This document shows, in pieces, positions 45,302 to 54,400 of a stretch of DNA of 64,000 nucleotides. The DNA comes from Psychroflexus planctonicus (GTDB lineage: Bacteria; Bacteroidota; Bacteroidia; Flavobacteriales; Flavobacteriaceae): the NCBI RefSeq assembly GCF_014640195.1, contig NZ_BMGM01000010.1, positions 1 to 64,000 of the forward strand, read 5' to 3'. The notes under the pieces were generated by a model. It saw only the letters and a program-made list of their open reading frames with translations. It had not been told where the DNA came from and did not search any database. Numbering within the stretch: position 1 is the stretch's first letter; every line of letters begins with the position of its first letter. A program made the translations under genes and the position numbers.

Positions 45302-45649
45302 TTAATTTTTTTTGACTACTGCAAAGTAGTCTTCATTTAATGGAAGATACCCATAATCGTATACAAAATAATAAGTTTGTCCTTTTTTTGTGGTGTAAAT
45401 GCTGGTAAACAAATTAAAATCGAATCCTTTAGAAAGTAGTTTATCTCGAGTAGTTTTAGTGGTAGGTTCAGGTTGAAGGCTTTCTAGAATGCGGTAGTTT
45501 TTTCGAAGCTGATTATTGGTGTTTCTAATTAGGTTTTTAGTATCAGAGTTAATTCTGTTATTGTATGCATTCCTACAATAATCTGAACAGAATTTTTGAT
45601 CTGCTCTACCGGTTAGCTTGCCCTTACATTCTTTACATACACGTTCCAT
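45302..45649 (-). CDS. Small protein with N-terminal zinc ribbon
   Basis: A 115-residue protein whose first ~28 residues hold four cysteines (CKECKG... FCSDYCRNAYNN), a treble-clef or zinc-ribbon pattern like DUF2116. Then comes a Lys/Asn-rich helix and a C-terminal domain of unknown type. Such ribbons often bind nucleic acid or the ribosome, but no function is known. Its stop is 1 nt before the M28 peptidase start, so it leads that operon. Confidence 0.82.
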   Translation of the reverse strand: MERVCKECKGKLTGRADQKFCSDYCRNAYNNRINSDTKNLIRNTNNQLRKNYRILESLQPEPTTKTTRDKLLSKGFDFNLFTSIYTTKKGQTYYFVYDYGYLPLNEDYFAVVKKN

Positions 45650-45708
45650 GTATAAATTTTAATAAATATAGAAATTTAATTTGAAAAAACATGATTTTCA
45701 TAAAACAG

Positions 45709-45734
45709 AAAACCCTAGCTTGAGCTAGGGTTTT
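45709..45734 (-). terminator. Terminator after the PorE-like gene
   Basis: Hairpin AAAACCCTAGC-TTGA-GCTAGGGTTTT followed, on the minus strand, by a T-rich stretch. It closes the long T9SS operon 45758-56920. Confidence 0.8.
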
Positions 45735-45757
45735 CGAAATAAATAATCTTTTTAAAA

Positions 45758-47689
45758 TTATTCTTTTGAAGATTCAACTTTGGTTTCTACACCGTCTTTT
45801 TCTTCAATAATAATAAATTCACTACGTCTGTTTTCTCTGTGTTGATCTTCAGTACAACCAGCTGAACAGTCGTTTATAGGCTTAGATTCTCCTAGACCAA
45901 CTGCTTCTAGTCTATCTTCTGCTATGCCATTTTCAATCATATAAGCTACCGTACTTTTCGCACGTTTCTCAGATAATTGTTGGTTGTATTCTTCAGGACC
46001 TCTGCGGTCAGTATGGCTTTCAACTCGTAAACGAATATCATCATACTTCTTAAGCGTGGCAATTAATTGATCCAACTCAAGGGCTGATTTTGGTATAATT
46101 TTAAACTTATCAAAATCGAAGTAAATTTCATCTAAAACTACTTTACGCTCTATAATAAGTGGCTCGATTGGCACAAGGGAGATATTTACTGGCATCTCAT
46201 TTCCTTCAGCTTTCAATGATTCTGATCCGCTTTCGTATCCTTTTCGGTTAGCCTGTACGTCGTAATCTTCGTAACTAATTACAAGTAGTTTAGCAATACC
46301 ATCTTTTTTAGTTGCAGCTCTTTTAACTTCATTTTCTTCATCATCGTAAACAATAACTTCAACACCTTCAATTGGCTTTTTAGTTTCTGAATCGGTAACG
46401 CTAACAATTAACATGGTTTCATCCATTGGTTGAATTAGTTCTAATTGGTAGATATTATCTGCCGTTCCTAAACCATCTCTGTTAGATGCAACATAACCTG
46501 CTTTTTTAGCTGGATAGTAAGAAAATGAAAAGTCATCTGCTTTTGTATTAACAGGCTCACCTAAATTAGTTGGGTAAGAAAATCCTGTTTTAGTTTCTCT
46601 GGTATAAAAAATATCTAAACCACCAAGACCTAAGTGACCATCTGTAGAAAAATACAAAGTTTCATCTGTATCTATAAATGGGAAACTTTCTCTTCCAGGT
46701 GTATTGATTTTATCTCCTAAATTTTCTGGTTCACCAAAACTTCCATCTTCATTTAAAGTAACTCTGTAAATATCAGATTGTCCGAAACCACCTGGCATGT
46801 TGCTTGAAAAATATAAATGCTTGTTATCAGGACTTAATGCTGGATGACTGTATGAATATTCAGAATCTGTAAATTCAAGTTCTTGAACGTCTTTCCATTC
46901 ACCACTTACCCAAGATGCACGGTACAATCTTAATTGACCAACACCTTCAGAATTGGTTTGGTATTTTCTACCTGTGTAGTCATTTCTAGTGAAATACATG
47001 GTTTTACCATCGTTAGTAACCGCAATTGTTCCTTCGTTGTAGTTGGAATTTACATCGCCTTGTAATTCTACTTCATTTTTAAAAATACCACCTACGTTTT
47101 GAGCAACAAATACATCGGAACCGGGTTGGTCATTCCAACCGTAAGTTTTTCTAGATTCGTTTCTAGTTGAAACAAAATAGAGTAAACCATCACGCTCATA
47201 AGCGCCGTAATCGGAATATTCTTTTGCACTTAATTCCAATAGTTCTCCAGTAAAGTTAGGTGCTTTATTTTGAAGCTTTTCTAAGTAATTAGGATTTGCT
47301 TTGAAGAATTTTGCACGTTGATCGTTAGGTGCTTTTTCAGCAAATTCTTGCATTACTTGGTTAGACTCGTCAAACTTAGCATTGGATTTTAAAGCTTGCG
47401 CATATCTAAAATAATCTTCAGCCACTAAATCATCTTCAGAACGCATAGCTAGTCTGTAAAAGCGTTCAGCTTGCTTCATTTTTACTAGATTATAGTAAGA
47501 TTCAGCAAGTTTTCTGTAAACATAAGGATTACCGTTTCCTTTGTCTACAATTTTTTGGTAGTCTTCAGCAGCTTCATAAAAAGCAAAATTATCGAAATGC
47601 TTATCTGCTTTTGCTGTGGTTCGATCTTGCGCTTGAAGGGCTGTAACTGCCATCAAAAACACGAACGTTATATTTATAATTTTTTTCAT
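45758..47689 (-). CDS. PorE-like OmpA family protein (TPR, beta-propeller, CRD, OmpA)
   Basis: A 643-residue exported protein, signal peptide ~1-20 (VFLMAVTALQAQ). Order: TPR-like helices ~24-120; a PD40/WD40-like propeller ~150-420 (SHPALSPDNKHLYFSSN); a carboxypeptidase-regulatory-like beta domain ~425-510; and an OmpA C-terminal peptidoglycan-binding domain ~520-630 (VESHTDRRG, NRRSEFII). This order is that of PorE, the T9SS periplasmic anchor of Porphyromonas. It follows a PorP/SprF gene by 25 nt, in line with a cargo-specific pair that tethers secreted protein to the outer membrane and cell wall. The PorE-like role is inferred from architecture. Confidence 0.88.
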   Translation of the reverse strand: MKKIINITFVFLMAVTALQAQDRTTAKADKHFDNFAFYEAAEDYQKIVDKGNGNPYVYRKLAESYYNLVKMKQAERFYRLAMRSEDDLVAEDYFRYAQALKSNAKFDESNQVMQEFAEKAPNDQRAKFFKANPNYLEKLQNKAPNFTGELLELSAKEYSDYGAYERDGLLYFVSTRNESRKTYGWNDQPGSDVFVAQNVGGIFKNEVELQGDVNSNYNEGTIAVTNDGKTMYFTRNDYTGRKYQTNSEGVGQLRLYRASWVSGEWKDVQELEFTDSEYSYSHPALSPDNKHLYFSSNMPGGFGQSDIYRVTLNEDGSFGEPENLGDKINTPGRESFPFIDTDETLYFSTDGHLGLGGLDIFYTRETKTGFSYPTNLGEPVNTKADDFSFSYYPAKKAGYVASNRDGLGTADNIYQLELIQPMDETMLIVSVTDSETKKPIEGVEVIVYDDEENEVKRAATKKDGIAKLLVISYEDYDVQANRKGYESGSESLKAEGNEMPVNISLVPIEPLIIERKVVLDEIYFDFDKFKIIPKSALELDQLIATLKKYDDIRLRVESHTDRRGPEEYNQQLSEKRAKSTVAYMIENGIAEDRLEAVGLGESKPINDCSAGCTEDQHRENRRSEFIIIEEKDGVETKVESSKE

Positions 47690-47714
47690 AATTCTATATT
47701 ATTGAATTTAATGA

Positions 47715-48635
47715 TTAGAAGTATCTTGGTGATAAGTAAGCTTTTTTCTTGAAGAATATATCGAATATAATAAATGCTTCGTAAGATGGTCTGTTCAAGT
47801 CTGATTGGGTAGCATCGTAAGCAAAACCTACATGCATCCATTCAAATGGTTTAACACCAACCAATGCACTAAATGCATCATCTACTCGGTAAGACGCACC
47901 TACTTCAAAACGCTCATAAAATAAGAAGTTGGCGTTAAAATCGTAAGATAGAAATTCTGAATCGAAATCAGAAAGTTGTGTCTTTACAAATGTAGAAGGT
48001 TTAAATTTAATAAAATCGTTTAACTCAAATACATAACCCATAGTACCAAAGAAGTGGCGATTTTGATTTCCAAAGGCAGTTTCTCCATCGGTAACAAAGT
48101 GCGTAGATTCTAAAAAGTTAGGAACAGATAAACCTACATAAAAGTTGTTGTTGTTAAGGAATAATCCTGCTCCAAAAATACCATAGGTTTCATTGTAATT
48201 AGCTCCAAACGCGGGATCTAAACGAATTTGTCTTTCAACACTTGCTAAACCAATATCGTGAAATGTGGCTCCACCTTTCACACCAAATGCCAGATTCCAG
48301 TCATTTCCTAATCTTAAGGTATACGAAACATCTGCCATTAAATCGGTTTGTTCAACAGGACCGATTTGATCGTTAATTCCAGATAGACCAATACCTAAAT
48401 TATTACCAATTGGCGAATGTGCAGCAAAGGTAAAGGTTCTTGGTGCTCCGGAAATTCCAGACCATTGGTCTCTAAATAATGTACCAACAGAAAGGCTTTC
48501 TTTAGATCCTGCATAAGCGGGATTTACCACGTTCATATTGTACATGTATTGTGTGTATTGTGGATTTTGCTGGGCATTTGCTTCAGGAAGAAGCGCTAAG
48601 CCAATCACACAGATTAAAACATAAATTTTTCTCAT
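47715..48635 (-). CDS. Type IX secretion system membrane protein, PorP/SprF family
   Basis: A 306-residue outer membrane beta-barrel protein. Signal peptide ~1-21 (ICVIGLALLPEANAQ), then the family opening NPQYTQYMYNMNVVNPAYAG and YRVDDAFSALVG; it ends in Phe (SPRYF). PorP/SprF proteins are known to work with large type B cargo and are encoded next to it. Here it lies between two cargo genes (48669-56920) and the PorE-like gene, with gaps of 33 and 25 nt. Confidence 0.94.
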   Translation of the reverse strand: MRKIYVLICVIGLALLPEANAQQNPQYTQYMYNMNVVNPAYAGSKESLSVGTLFRDQWSGISGAPRTFTFAAHSPIGNNLGIGLSGINDQIGPVEQTDLMADVSYTLRLGNDWNLAFGVKGGATFHDIGLASVERQIRLDPAFGANYNETYGIFGAGLFLNNNNFYVGLSVPNFLESTHFVTDGETAFGNQNRHFFGTMGYVFELNDFIKFKPSTFVKTQLSDFDSEFLSYDFNANFLFYERFEVGASYRVDDAFSALVGVKPFEWMHVGFAYDATQSDLNRPSYEAFIIFDIFFKKKAYLSPRYF

Positions 48636-48668
48636 CGCGAAATCTTTAAATTATTGTTGTTGTTACTT

Positions 48669-51482
48669 TTATTGTTGTTCTCTATTTATGTACACCCATC
48701 CTTTTTCAACTTGTTCGAAACCAGCGCCAGCTTCTTCTAAGTCTAATACAAAGAAATACGTTCCGGTTACTAAGTTATTGCCTCCATCATCCTGACCACA
48801 AAATTGGTTAGTGTAATTAGAAGATTCAAAAACTTTTCTTCCGTATCTATTAAATATTTGTAGTTTTTTAATACCCGGTTCTGAAGCTAAAAAGCTTAAG
48901 TCGAAACAATCGTTTACGCCATCGCCATTAGGTGAAATACCTTGTGGAAGCGAACAACTGTCTATAATGTTTCCTGTATTTTCTGTAGATGAAGCTAAAC
49001 CTTGTCTTCTAAAATCAACATCAAAAGTAGTTGAAACTTCACATTCTGAAATAATGACAGTTAATGTATACATTCCTACTATTTCATTTTCTGCTACACT
49101 AGAACCTGAAGCGATATTCCAATCTAAGTTTAAGTCTGATTGATCTTGAACTGTAGTTCCATTTGGTGTTTCCCAAATAATTTCATCAGCATTTTCAAAG
49201 TTATAACCGCTTTCAACACTTAAGTTACCTTCGTCAAAACAAATAACTTCATCAGCAACAAAAACTTCGTGAGCTTGTACAAATTGAACTTCAATTTCAT
49301 CAAACTCTTCACAACCATTTAATGTAGTGGTTAAAGAGTATGTTCCTGATTCTGTTACAGTAATGTTTGGTGTAGTTTCGCCTGTACTCCAAGCGTATTC
49401 CACATCATCTAAATCTTCACTGGCCACTCCACTAATTGTTGGAACAATAGTAAATTCTTGAGATTGTCCTTCTAAAATACAAGGAAGCGGCGCATCGCCT
49501 AAGCCTACCATATAGTTTTCAATAAACACTTCTGCTTCAGCAGTTGTTGAACAATCAAAGAAATTAACTTCAACACTATAAAAATCAGGCTCAGACACTT
49601 CTAAGATTACATTTTCTTCACCTGCTAATTCTGTTCCATTTTGAAACCAAGTATACGAAATGGCATCAGCGTCTATAGCATTTATTTCGTCTATGTTAGT
49701 TGGTGTTGCATCTAAAGTAATGGTGCCATCGTCACAAATTGCCACATCTTCAATGCTTACATCAGGAATGGGTAAGAAAACCACTTCAACTTCATCGGTT
49801 TCTTCACAACCGTTAACAGTAGTAGTTACAGAATAGGTTCCTGATTGATCTACCATAATTGTTGGAGTAGTTTCGCCTGTACTCCATGCGTAAGATGAAA
49901 CATCACTTTCTTCCGCATCAGTGAATTCGGGTATAATTTCAAAACTAGCTGAATCGGTTACGGCAACACAGTTTTCTACATCATCACCTAAAGAAACTTC
50001 ATAGTCTACAAGAGTTAATGTTGCGTCTAAAGTAACCAAACAGGTATTAAAATCTATTTCAACTTCGTAGAAGCCTGGTGCTTCTGCTGTTAAAACTGCT
50101 TCTGTTTCGCCAGCTATTTCATCTCCGTCTAAAAACCATGTGTAACTTGGTCCAGTTGGGTCTTGGTCTAATAAGGTATCTAAATTATCTGGTGTTGCAT
50201 CTAAAGTTGCTTGACCATCAACACAAATGAAACCGTCATCGATATTTCCTTCTGGTGTGTCAAAAAACTCTACACTGGTTACCCCGGTATTAAAACAACC
50301 TAAAGGTGCGCCATCAGGCCCAGGTATAAAAGCAAAGACTGCATAGCTTCCTGTATCTGAAACATCTAAAGAAGGGCTTTCTTCACCTTCTATAAGTTCT
50401 GTTGGGTTACTGCCTACTTCACCAAAATACCATTCAAAAACAATTTCGGTACCACTTGGCAAACCTGTATCTAAAGTTATTGGTAATCCGGTACATTGTG
50501 CTTCTGGATCTTCTAAAGTAATTGGATCTCCTAAATCTATATCACCCAGTGTAAAGCTTTCTCCTTCGATAAATACGGCAGAATTAAAAGCAGAATCTCT
50601 ACTGTCTCCAATAGCTAGCTTAATTTTATAAATCTGACCAGCAATAACATCAGCAGATGCTGTTAAAGGTACAGTTTGACCATTATAATCTGTAGAACCA
50701 TTAGCAGAATTTGCGGTATCGAAAAATTGAGCTGCTGCAAATTCTCCAGAGTCACCTTGACCACAAGTAGTAAGATTATGAATATTTGTAACGGTTGCTA
50801 GAATATTGGTACCTGGTAAGGTAGCGATATTCAATCCCCCTAAGTCTATATCAACATCTGGAGTATTAGGGTTACCATCAAGATTATAAGAATTTACTGG
50901 CTGAAAAACACCAGGTGTTCCTTCTGGGAAATCATCAATAATCAAGTTTCCATCTGTATCGTAAGGTCCACTGATGATAAAAGCAAAAATATCTTCGTAG
51001 TTACATGGAAATGAACCTGTATATTCATTAGAAGCCATTAAATAATTGAAAGAGATTTCATTTACAAAAGGCACAAAATCAAATTCAACTACAGTTGCAT
51101 TATTAATTTCAGGTGTACCAAAGTCTGGATCAGGCGTTAAAGCAAGCAGGTCATCATCGCCTGGCCAAGAACCCGCTCCAATATTAGAAGGAATTTCACT
51201 TACATCATTTGATGCCAGCACAATACCATTTTCGAAAGGAAAAGGAGCTCCATCAGCTTCAAAATATCCAAAACTTTCATAATTTTCACCTCCGACACTA
51301 GAGTTCATTGGTGATGCAATGTTATCCACCTGTGCACAGTCTCCTTCAATGAGTATTTCGTTAATTAAATAATCAACTGTATAACCATCTGTTGGAGCTG
51401 GTGCTGGATTTATCGTAATTTGTTGAGCAAAACTCCATATTGGAATTATACCTAACAATATCAAGTAGTTTAATTTATTCAT
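48669..51482 (-). CDS. T9SS type B cargo with choice-of-anchor L and PKD/Ig-like repeats
   Basis: A 937-residue exported protein. Signal peptide ~1-19; a choice-of-anchor L domain ~55-300 (GIVLASNDVSEIPSNIGAG, FNYLMASNEYTGSFPCNYED); several Ig/PKD-like units ~310-830 with recurrent AWSTGETTP and SYTWF segments; and a C-terminal type B (gliding-motility-associated, CHU_C) domain from ~835 (ISPNGDGVNDCFDLSF... GWVYINREQQ). Type B cargo needs PorP/SprF-like partners, encoded directly downstream. It is probably a surface adhesin. It follows the 1807-residue cargo gene by 14 nt. Confidence 0.9.
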   Translation of the reverse strand: MNKLNYLILLGIIPIWSFAQQITINPAPAPTDGYTVDYLINEILIEGDCAQVDNIASPMNSSVGGENYESFGYFEADGAPFPFENGIVLASNDVSEIPSNIGAGSWPGDDDLLALTPDPDFGTPEINNATVVEFDFVPFVNEISFNYLMASNEYTGSFPCNYEDIFAFIISGPYDTDGNLIIDDFPEGTPGVFQPVNSYNLDGNPNTPDVDIDLGGLNIATLPGTNILATVTNIHNLTTCGQGDSGEFAAAQFFDTANSANGSTDYNGQTVPLTASADVIAGQIYKIKLAIGDSRDSAFNSAVFIEGESFTLGDIDLGDPITLEDPEAQCTGLPITLDTGLPSGTEIVFEWYFGEVGSNPTELIEGEESPSLDVSDTGSYAVFAFIPGPDGAPLGCFNTGVTSVEFFDTPEGNIDDGFICVDGQATLDATPDNLDTLLDQDPTGPSYTWFLDGDEIAGETEAVLTAEAPGFYEVEIDFNTCLVTLDATLTLVDYEVSLGDDVENCVAVTDSASFEIIPEFTDAEESDVSSYAWSTGETTPTIMVDQSGTYSVTTTVNGCEETDEVEVVFLPIPDVSIEDVAICDDGTITLDATPTNIDEINAIDADAISYTWFQNGTELAGEENVILEVSEPDFYSVEVNFFDCSTTAEAEVFIENYMVGLGDAPLPCILEGQSQEFTIVPTISGVASEDLDDVEYAWSTGETTPNITVTESGTYSLTTTLNGCEEFDEIEVQFVQAHEVFVADEVICFDEGNLSVESGYNFENADEIIWETPNGTTVQDQSDLNLDWNIASGSSVAENEIVGMYTLTVIISECEVSTTFDVDFRRQGLASSTENTGNIIDSCSLPQGISPNGDGVNDCFDLSFLASEPGIKKLQIFNRYGRKVFESSNYTNQFCGQDDGGNNLVTGTYFFVLDLEEAGAGFEQVEKGWVYINREQQ

Positions 51483-51496
51483 GTTGTTAAGTTTTA

Positions 51497-54400
51497 TTAT
51501 TGTTCTCTGTTAATATATATCCAACCTTTATGTTCTCTACCATAAACTGGATCTTCTTGATTAAATTTAATTACATAGAAGTAAGTACCCGTTACTAAAC
51601 TTGTTCCATTTTCGTTCTGTCCAATAAACTCGTCTGTATAATTAGCTTGTTTAAATACAGATTTACCAAATCTATTGTAAATCTCTAAGCTTTTAATTCC
51701 AGAACGGTCTGCTAAGAAACGTAAATCTAAAGTATGGTTTACTCCGTCTGGAGACATACCTTCAGGAATTATACAGTTGTCTAATTCATATCGGTCTAAA
51801 TCTACTTCTGCTGTATTAGCAACACAATCTCCACCTACATTTACGCTTAATGCAATTACATCTTGGTTTGGATTAGTAGAATCACTTCCTACTTCGTATA
51901 CATATTCGCTTTGGTTTTGGTTTGGTTGCTCTACACCATTTACAAACCATGTATATGTAATATCATCTCCTTCAGCTCCAGAAACATCAGCAGCAATTAC
52001 CACTTCTTCTCCTACACAAAATAAATCATCAAAAGAATCTGTAGCCAAGCTTGCGCTTACGAATCTAGGTGCTACTTCAATTTCTTGAACAAATGCACAG
52101 TTTTCTGAATCGCTGTAAGCTGTTAATTCATAAGTTCCGAAGCCATAATCATCTGCAGAAACTAATTCCATGAATTCATCTTGTAACAAAACACCGTCTA
52201 AACGCCACTCGAAAGTTGTTTGCGTTGCATCTACATTTGCAGGTGTGGCATCAAAAACAATACTTGACAAATCACAGGTTTCAACAGAAGTTGGTAAGTC
52301 AATCTCTGGCGATTGATTAAACGTGTATTCCACTTCAGCTGTTTCAACACATCCGTCTACCGATACTTCTACAATATAGGTTCCTGATTCAGAAACTTGA
52401 ATAGTCTCCGTGTTTTCTCCAGTGCTCCAAGTGTAAGTTATTACAGCATCATCTTCTACATTACCAACCAAATCAGCTGTAAGACTTTGCGAAGCTTCTT
52501 CATCACAGAAAGTTAAATCTCCACCTAAATCAATTTGGTATTCTGCACCACTTACGTTCACTTCAAAAGTATTCTCACATGTGTAAGTTGTACTTCCTAT
52601 TGATCCTTCTGTGGTAATTTCAACAGTATACAAACCTGTGTTGTTAATGGTGAATTCAGCATTTGTAGCTCCATTTACAGGACCATCTTGATCCGACCAT
52701 TGGTAGTTAACACTTAAGTACTCATCACTATTTATTGGTGTTGCATCAAGAGTAAACGTTTCTCCTTCGCATAAGTTCTGATTTAAATTGAAGTCTAATT
52801 CTGGGAACGCATTGAAAGCATAGCCTACTTCTGCAGTTTCAACACAGCCATCAACACTTACTTCAACACTGTAAATTCCGGTTTCAGAAACTTCAATAGA
52901 TTCGGTTTCTTCGCCTGTACTCCATAAATAAGTGATATCTGCGTCTTCTCCAACATTACCGGTTAAATTTGCTGTAATCGTTTGTGGATCATCATTTTCA
53001 CAAAAAGTTTGATCACCACCTAAGTCAATAGCATAATCAGAACTGTTAATATTAATTTCGAAAACATTTACACATTCAAAATTTGTACTTCCTAGCAACT
53101 CTTCAGTTGTAATTTCTAGGGTGTGTAATCCTGTGTCACTAAAAGTAAATTCTGGTGATGTTGCTCCATCGATCGGTCCATCTTCGTCTAACCATTGGTA
53201 AGAAATGCTAGAATAATCATCACTATTTATTGGTGTTGCATCAAGAGTAAGCGTTTCACCTTCGCATAAATTATGCTCTAGATCCATGTCTAATTCTGGT
53301 GTTTCTGATAATCTTACCGTGAAGAATTCTTCTGCAAAAGAATTATCTTGTGCTTGAGAAATAACAAAATAATTACCCGACTCTACAGCTAAATAATCTT
53401 GTTCTTCGCCATCTTCAACAGGTATATAATTGGATGTATCTGTAGGATCTGCTTCTGGATCTTCTAAAATGAACCATTGATACGCAGTTCCATCTTCAAC
53501 TTCTGAAGAAATAGTAACTCCATCTGATGCACAACCATTGACTACTCCAAATACGTCATCACAATTGGTAGAACCTCCTCCCGGTTGATTTATGTTTGTT
53601 TGGTTAAGCGAAATATATCCTGGAGATTGGTTAAAATTAGTAATTAAAACCACATAAACTTCTCCTTCTATAGCATTTGGTATAGTCATGATTTCTTCTG
53701 AAGTTGGACTATAGCTACAATCTACTTCGTTAGCGCTGTTTAATTGATCACAGTTGTCTTCAACATCACTAAAAGGTCCGTAAGCAATAAAGTCTACATC
53801 TAATAAATCTCCAATAACTTGACCATTTTCATCAAAAGCTGTTGCTTGTGTTAATTCAAATTCTAAATCTCCACTTTCTTCAACAGTTAAATAAAACCAA
53901 GCTGGGTTGGGTTCTGAACCAAGACAACCATAATCGGGACCGTCTTCAGCCACATTTTCGTTCAAATAAAAGTATCCATTTGGAAAAACAAGTGGAGTTG
54001 GATTTCCTTCGTCATCTACAGGAGCACAAAATGGCTCGATATCAGAACAAAGGTCATTGTCTTCAAAAAATTGTGGTGTTGTTATACATAGGTCAAAATT
54101 CCCATCCTGAGCAGCTGCACTACCAAAATTATATATCCTAACGTAGTAGGTTTCACCTGGTGTTAAACCTTCTGCAACAATAGCATTACTATTACCAAAA
54201 TTATCAAATTCTGTACTACAGTAAAGTTCTGTTAAGTTACCACAATCATCTGCATAAATTGCTGAGCCAAATGGCGGAGAAAATGCCGAACCATTTTCAG
54301 GAATTACGGTTGTAGTATGCACTTCTGCAGTTGCTTCAAACTCAAACCACACATCTTGTGTAATATTTGGATGACATGAAGAAGGAACATTTGTTGCATT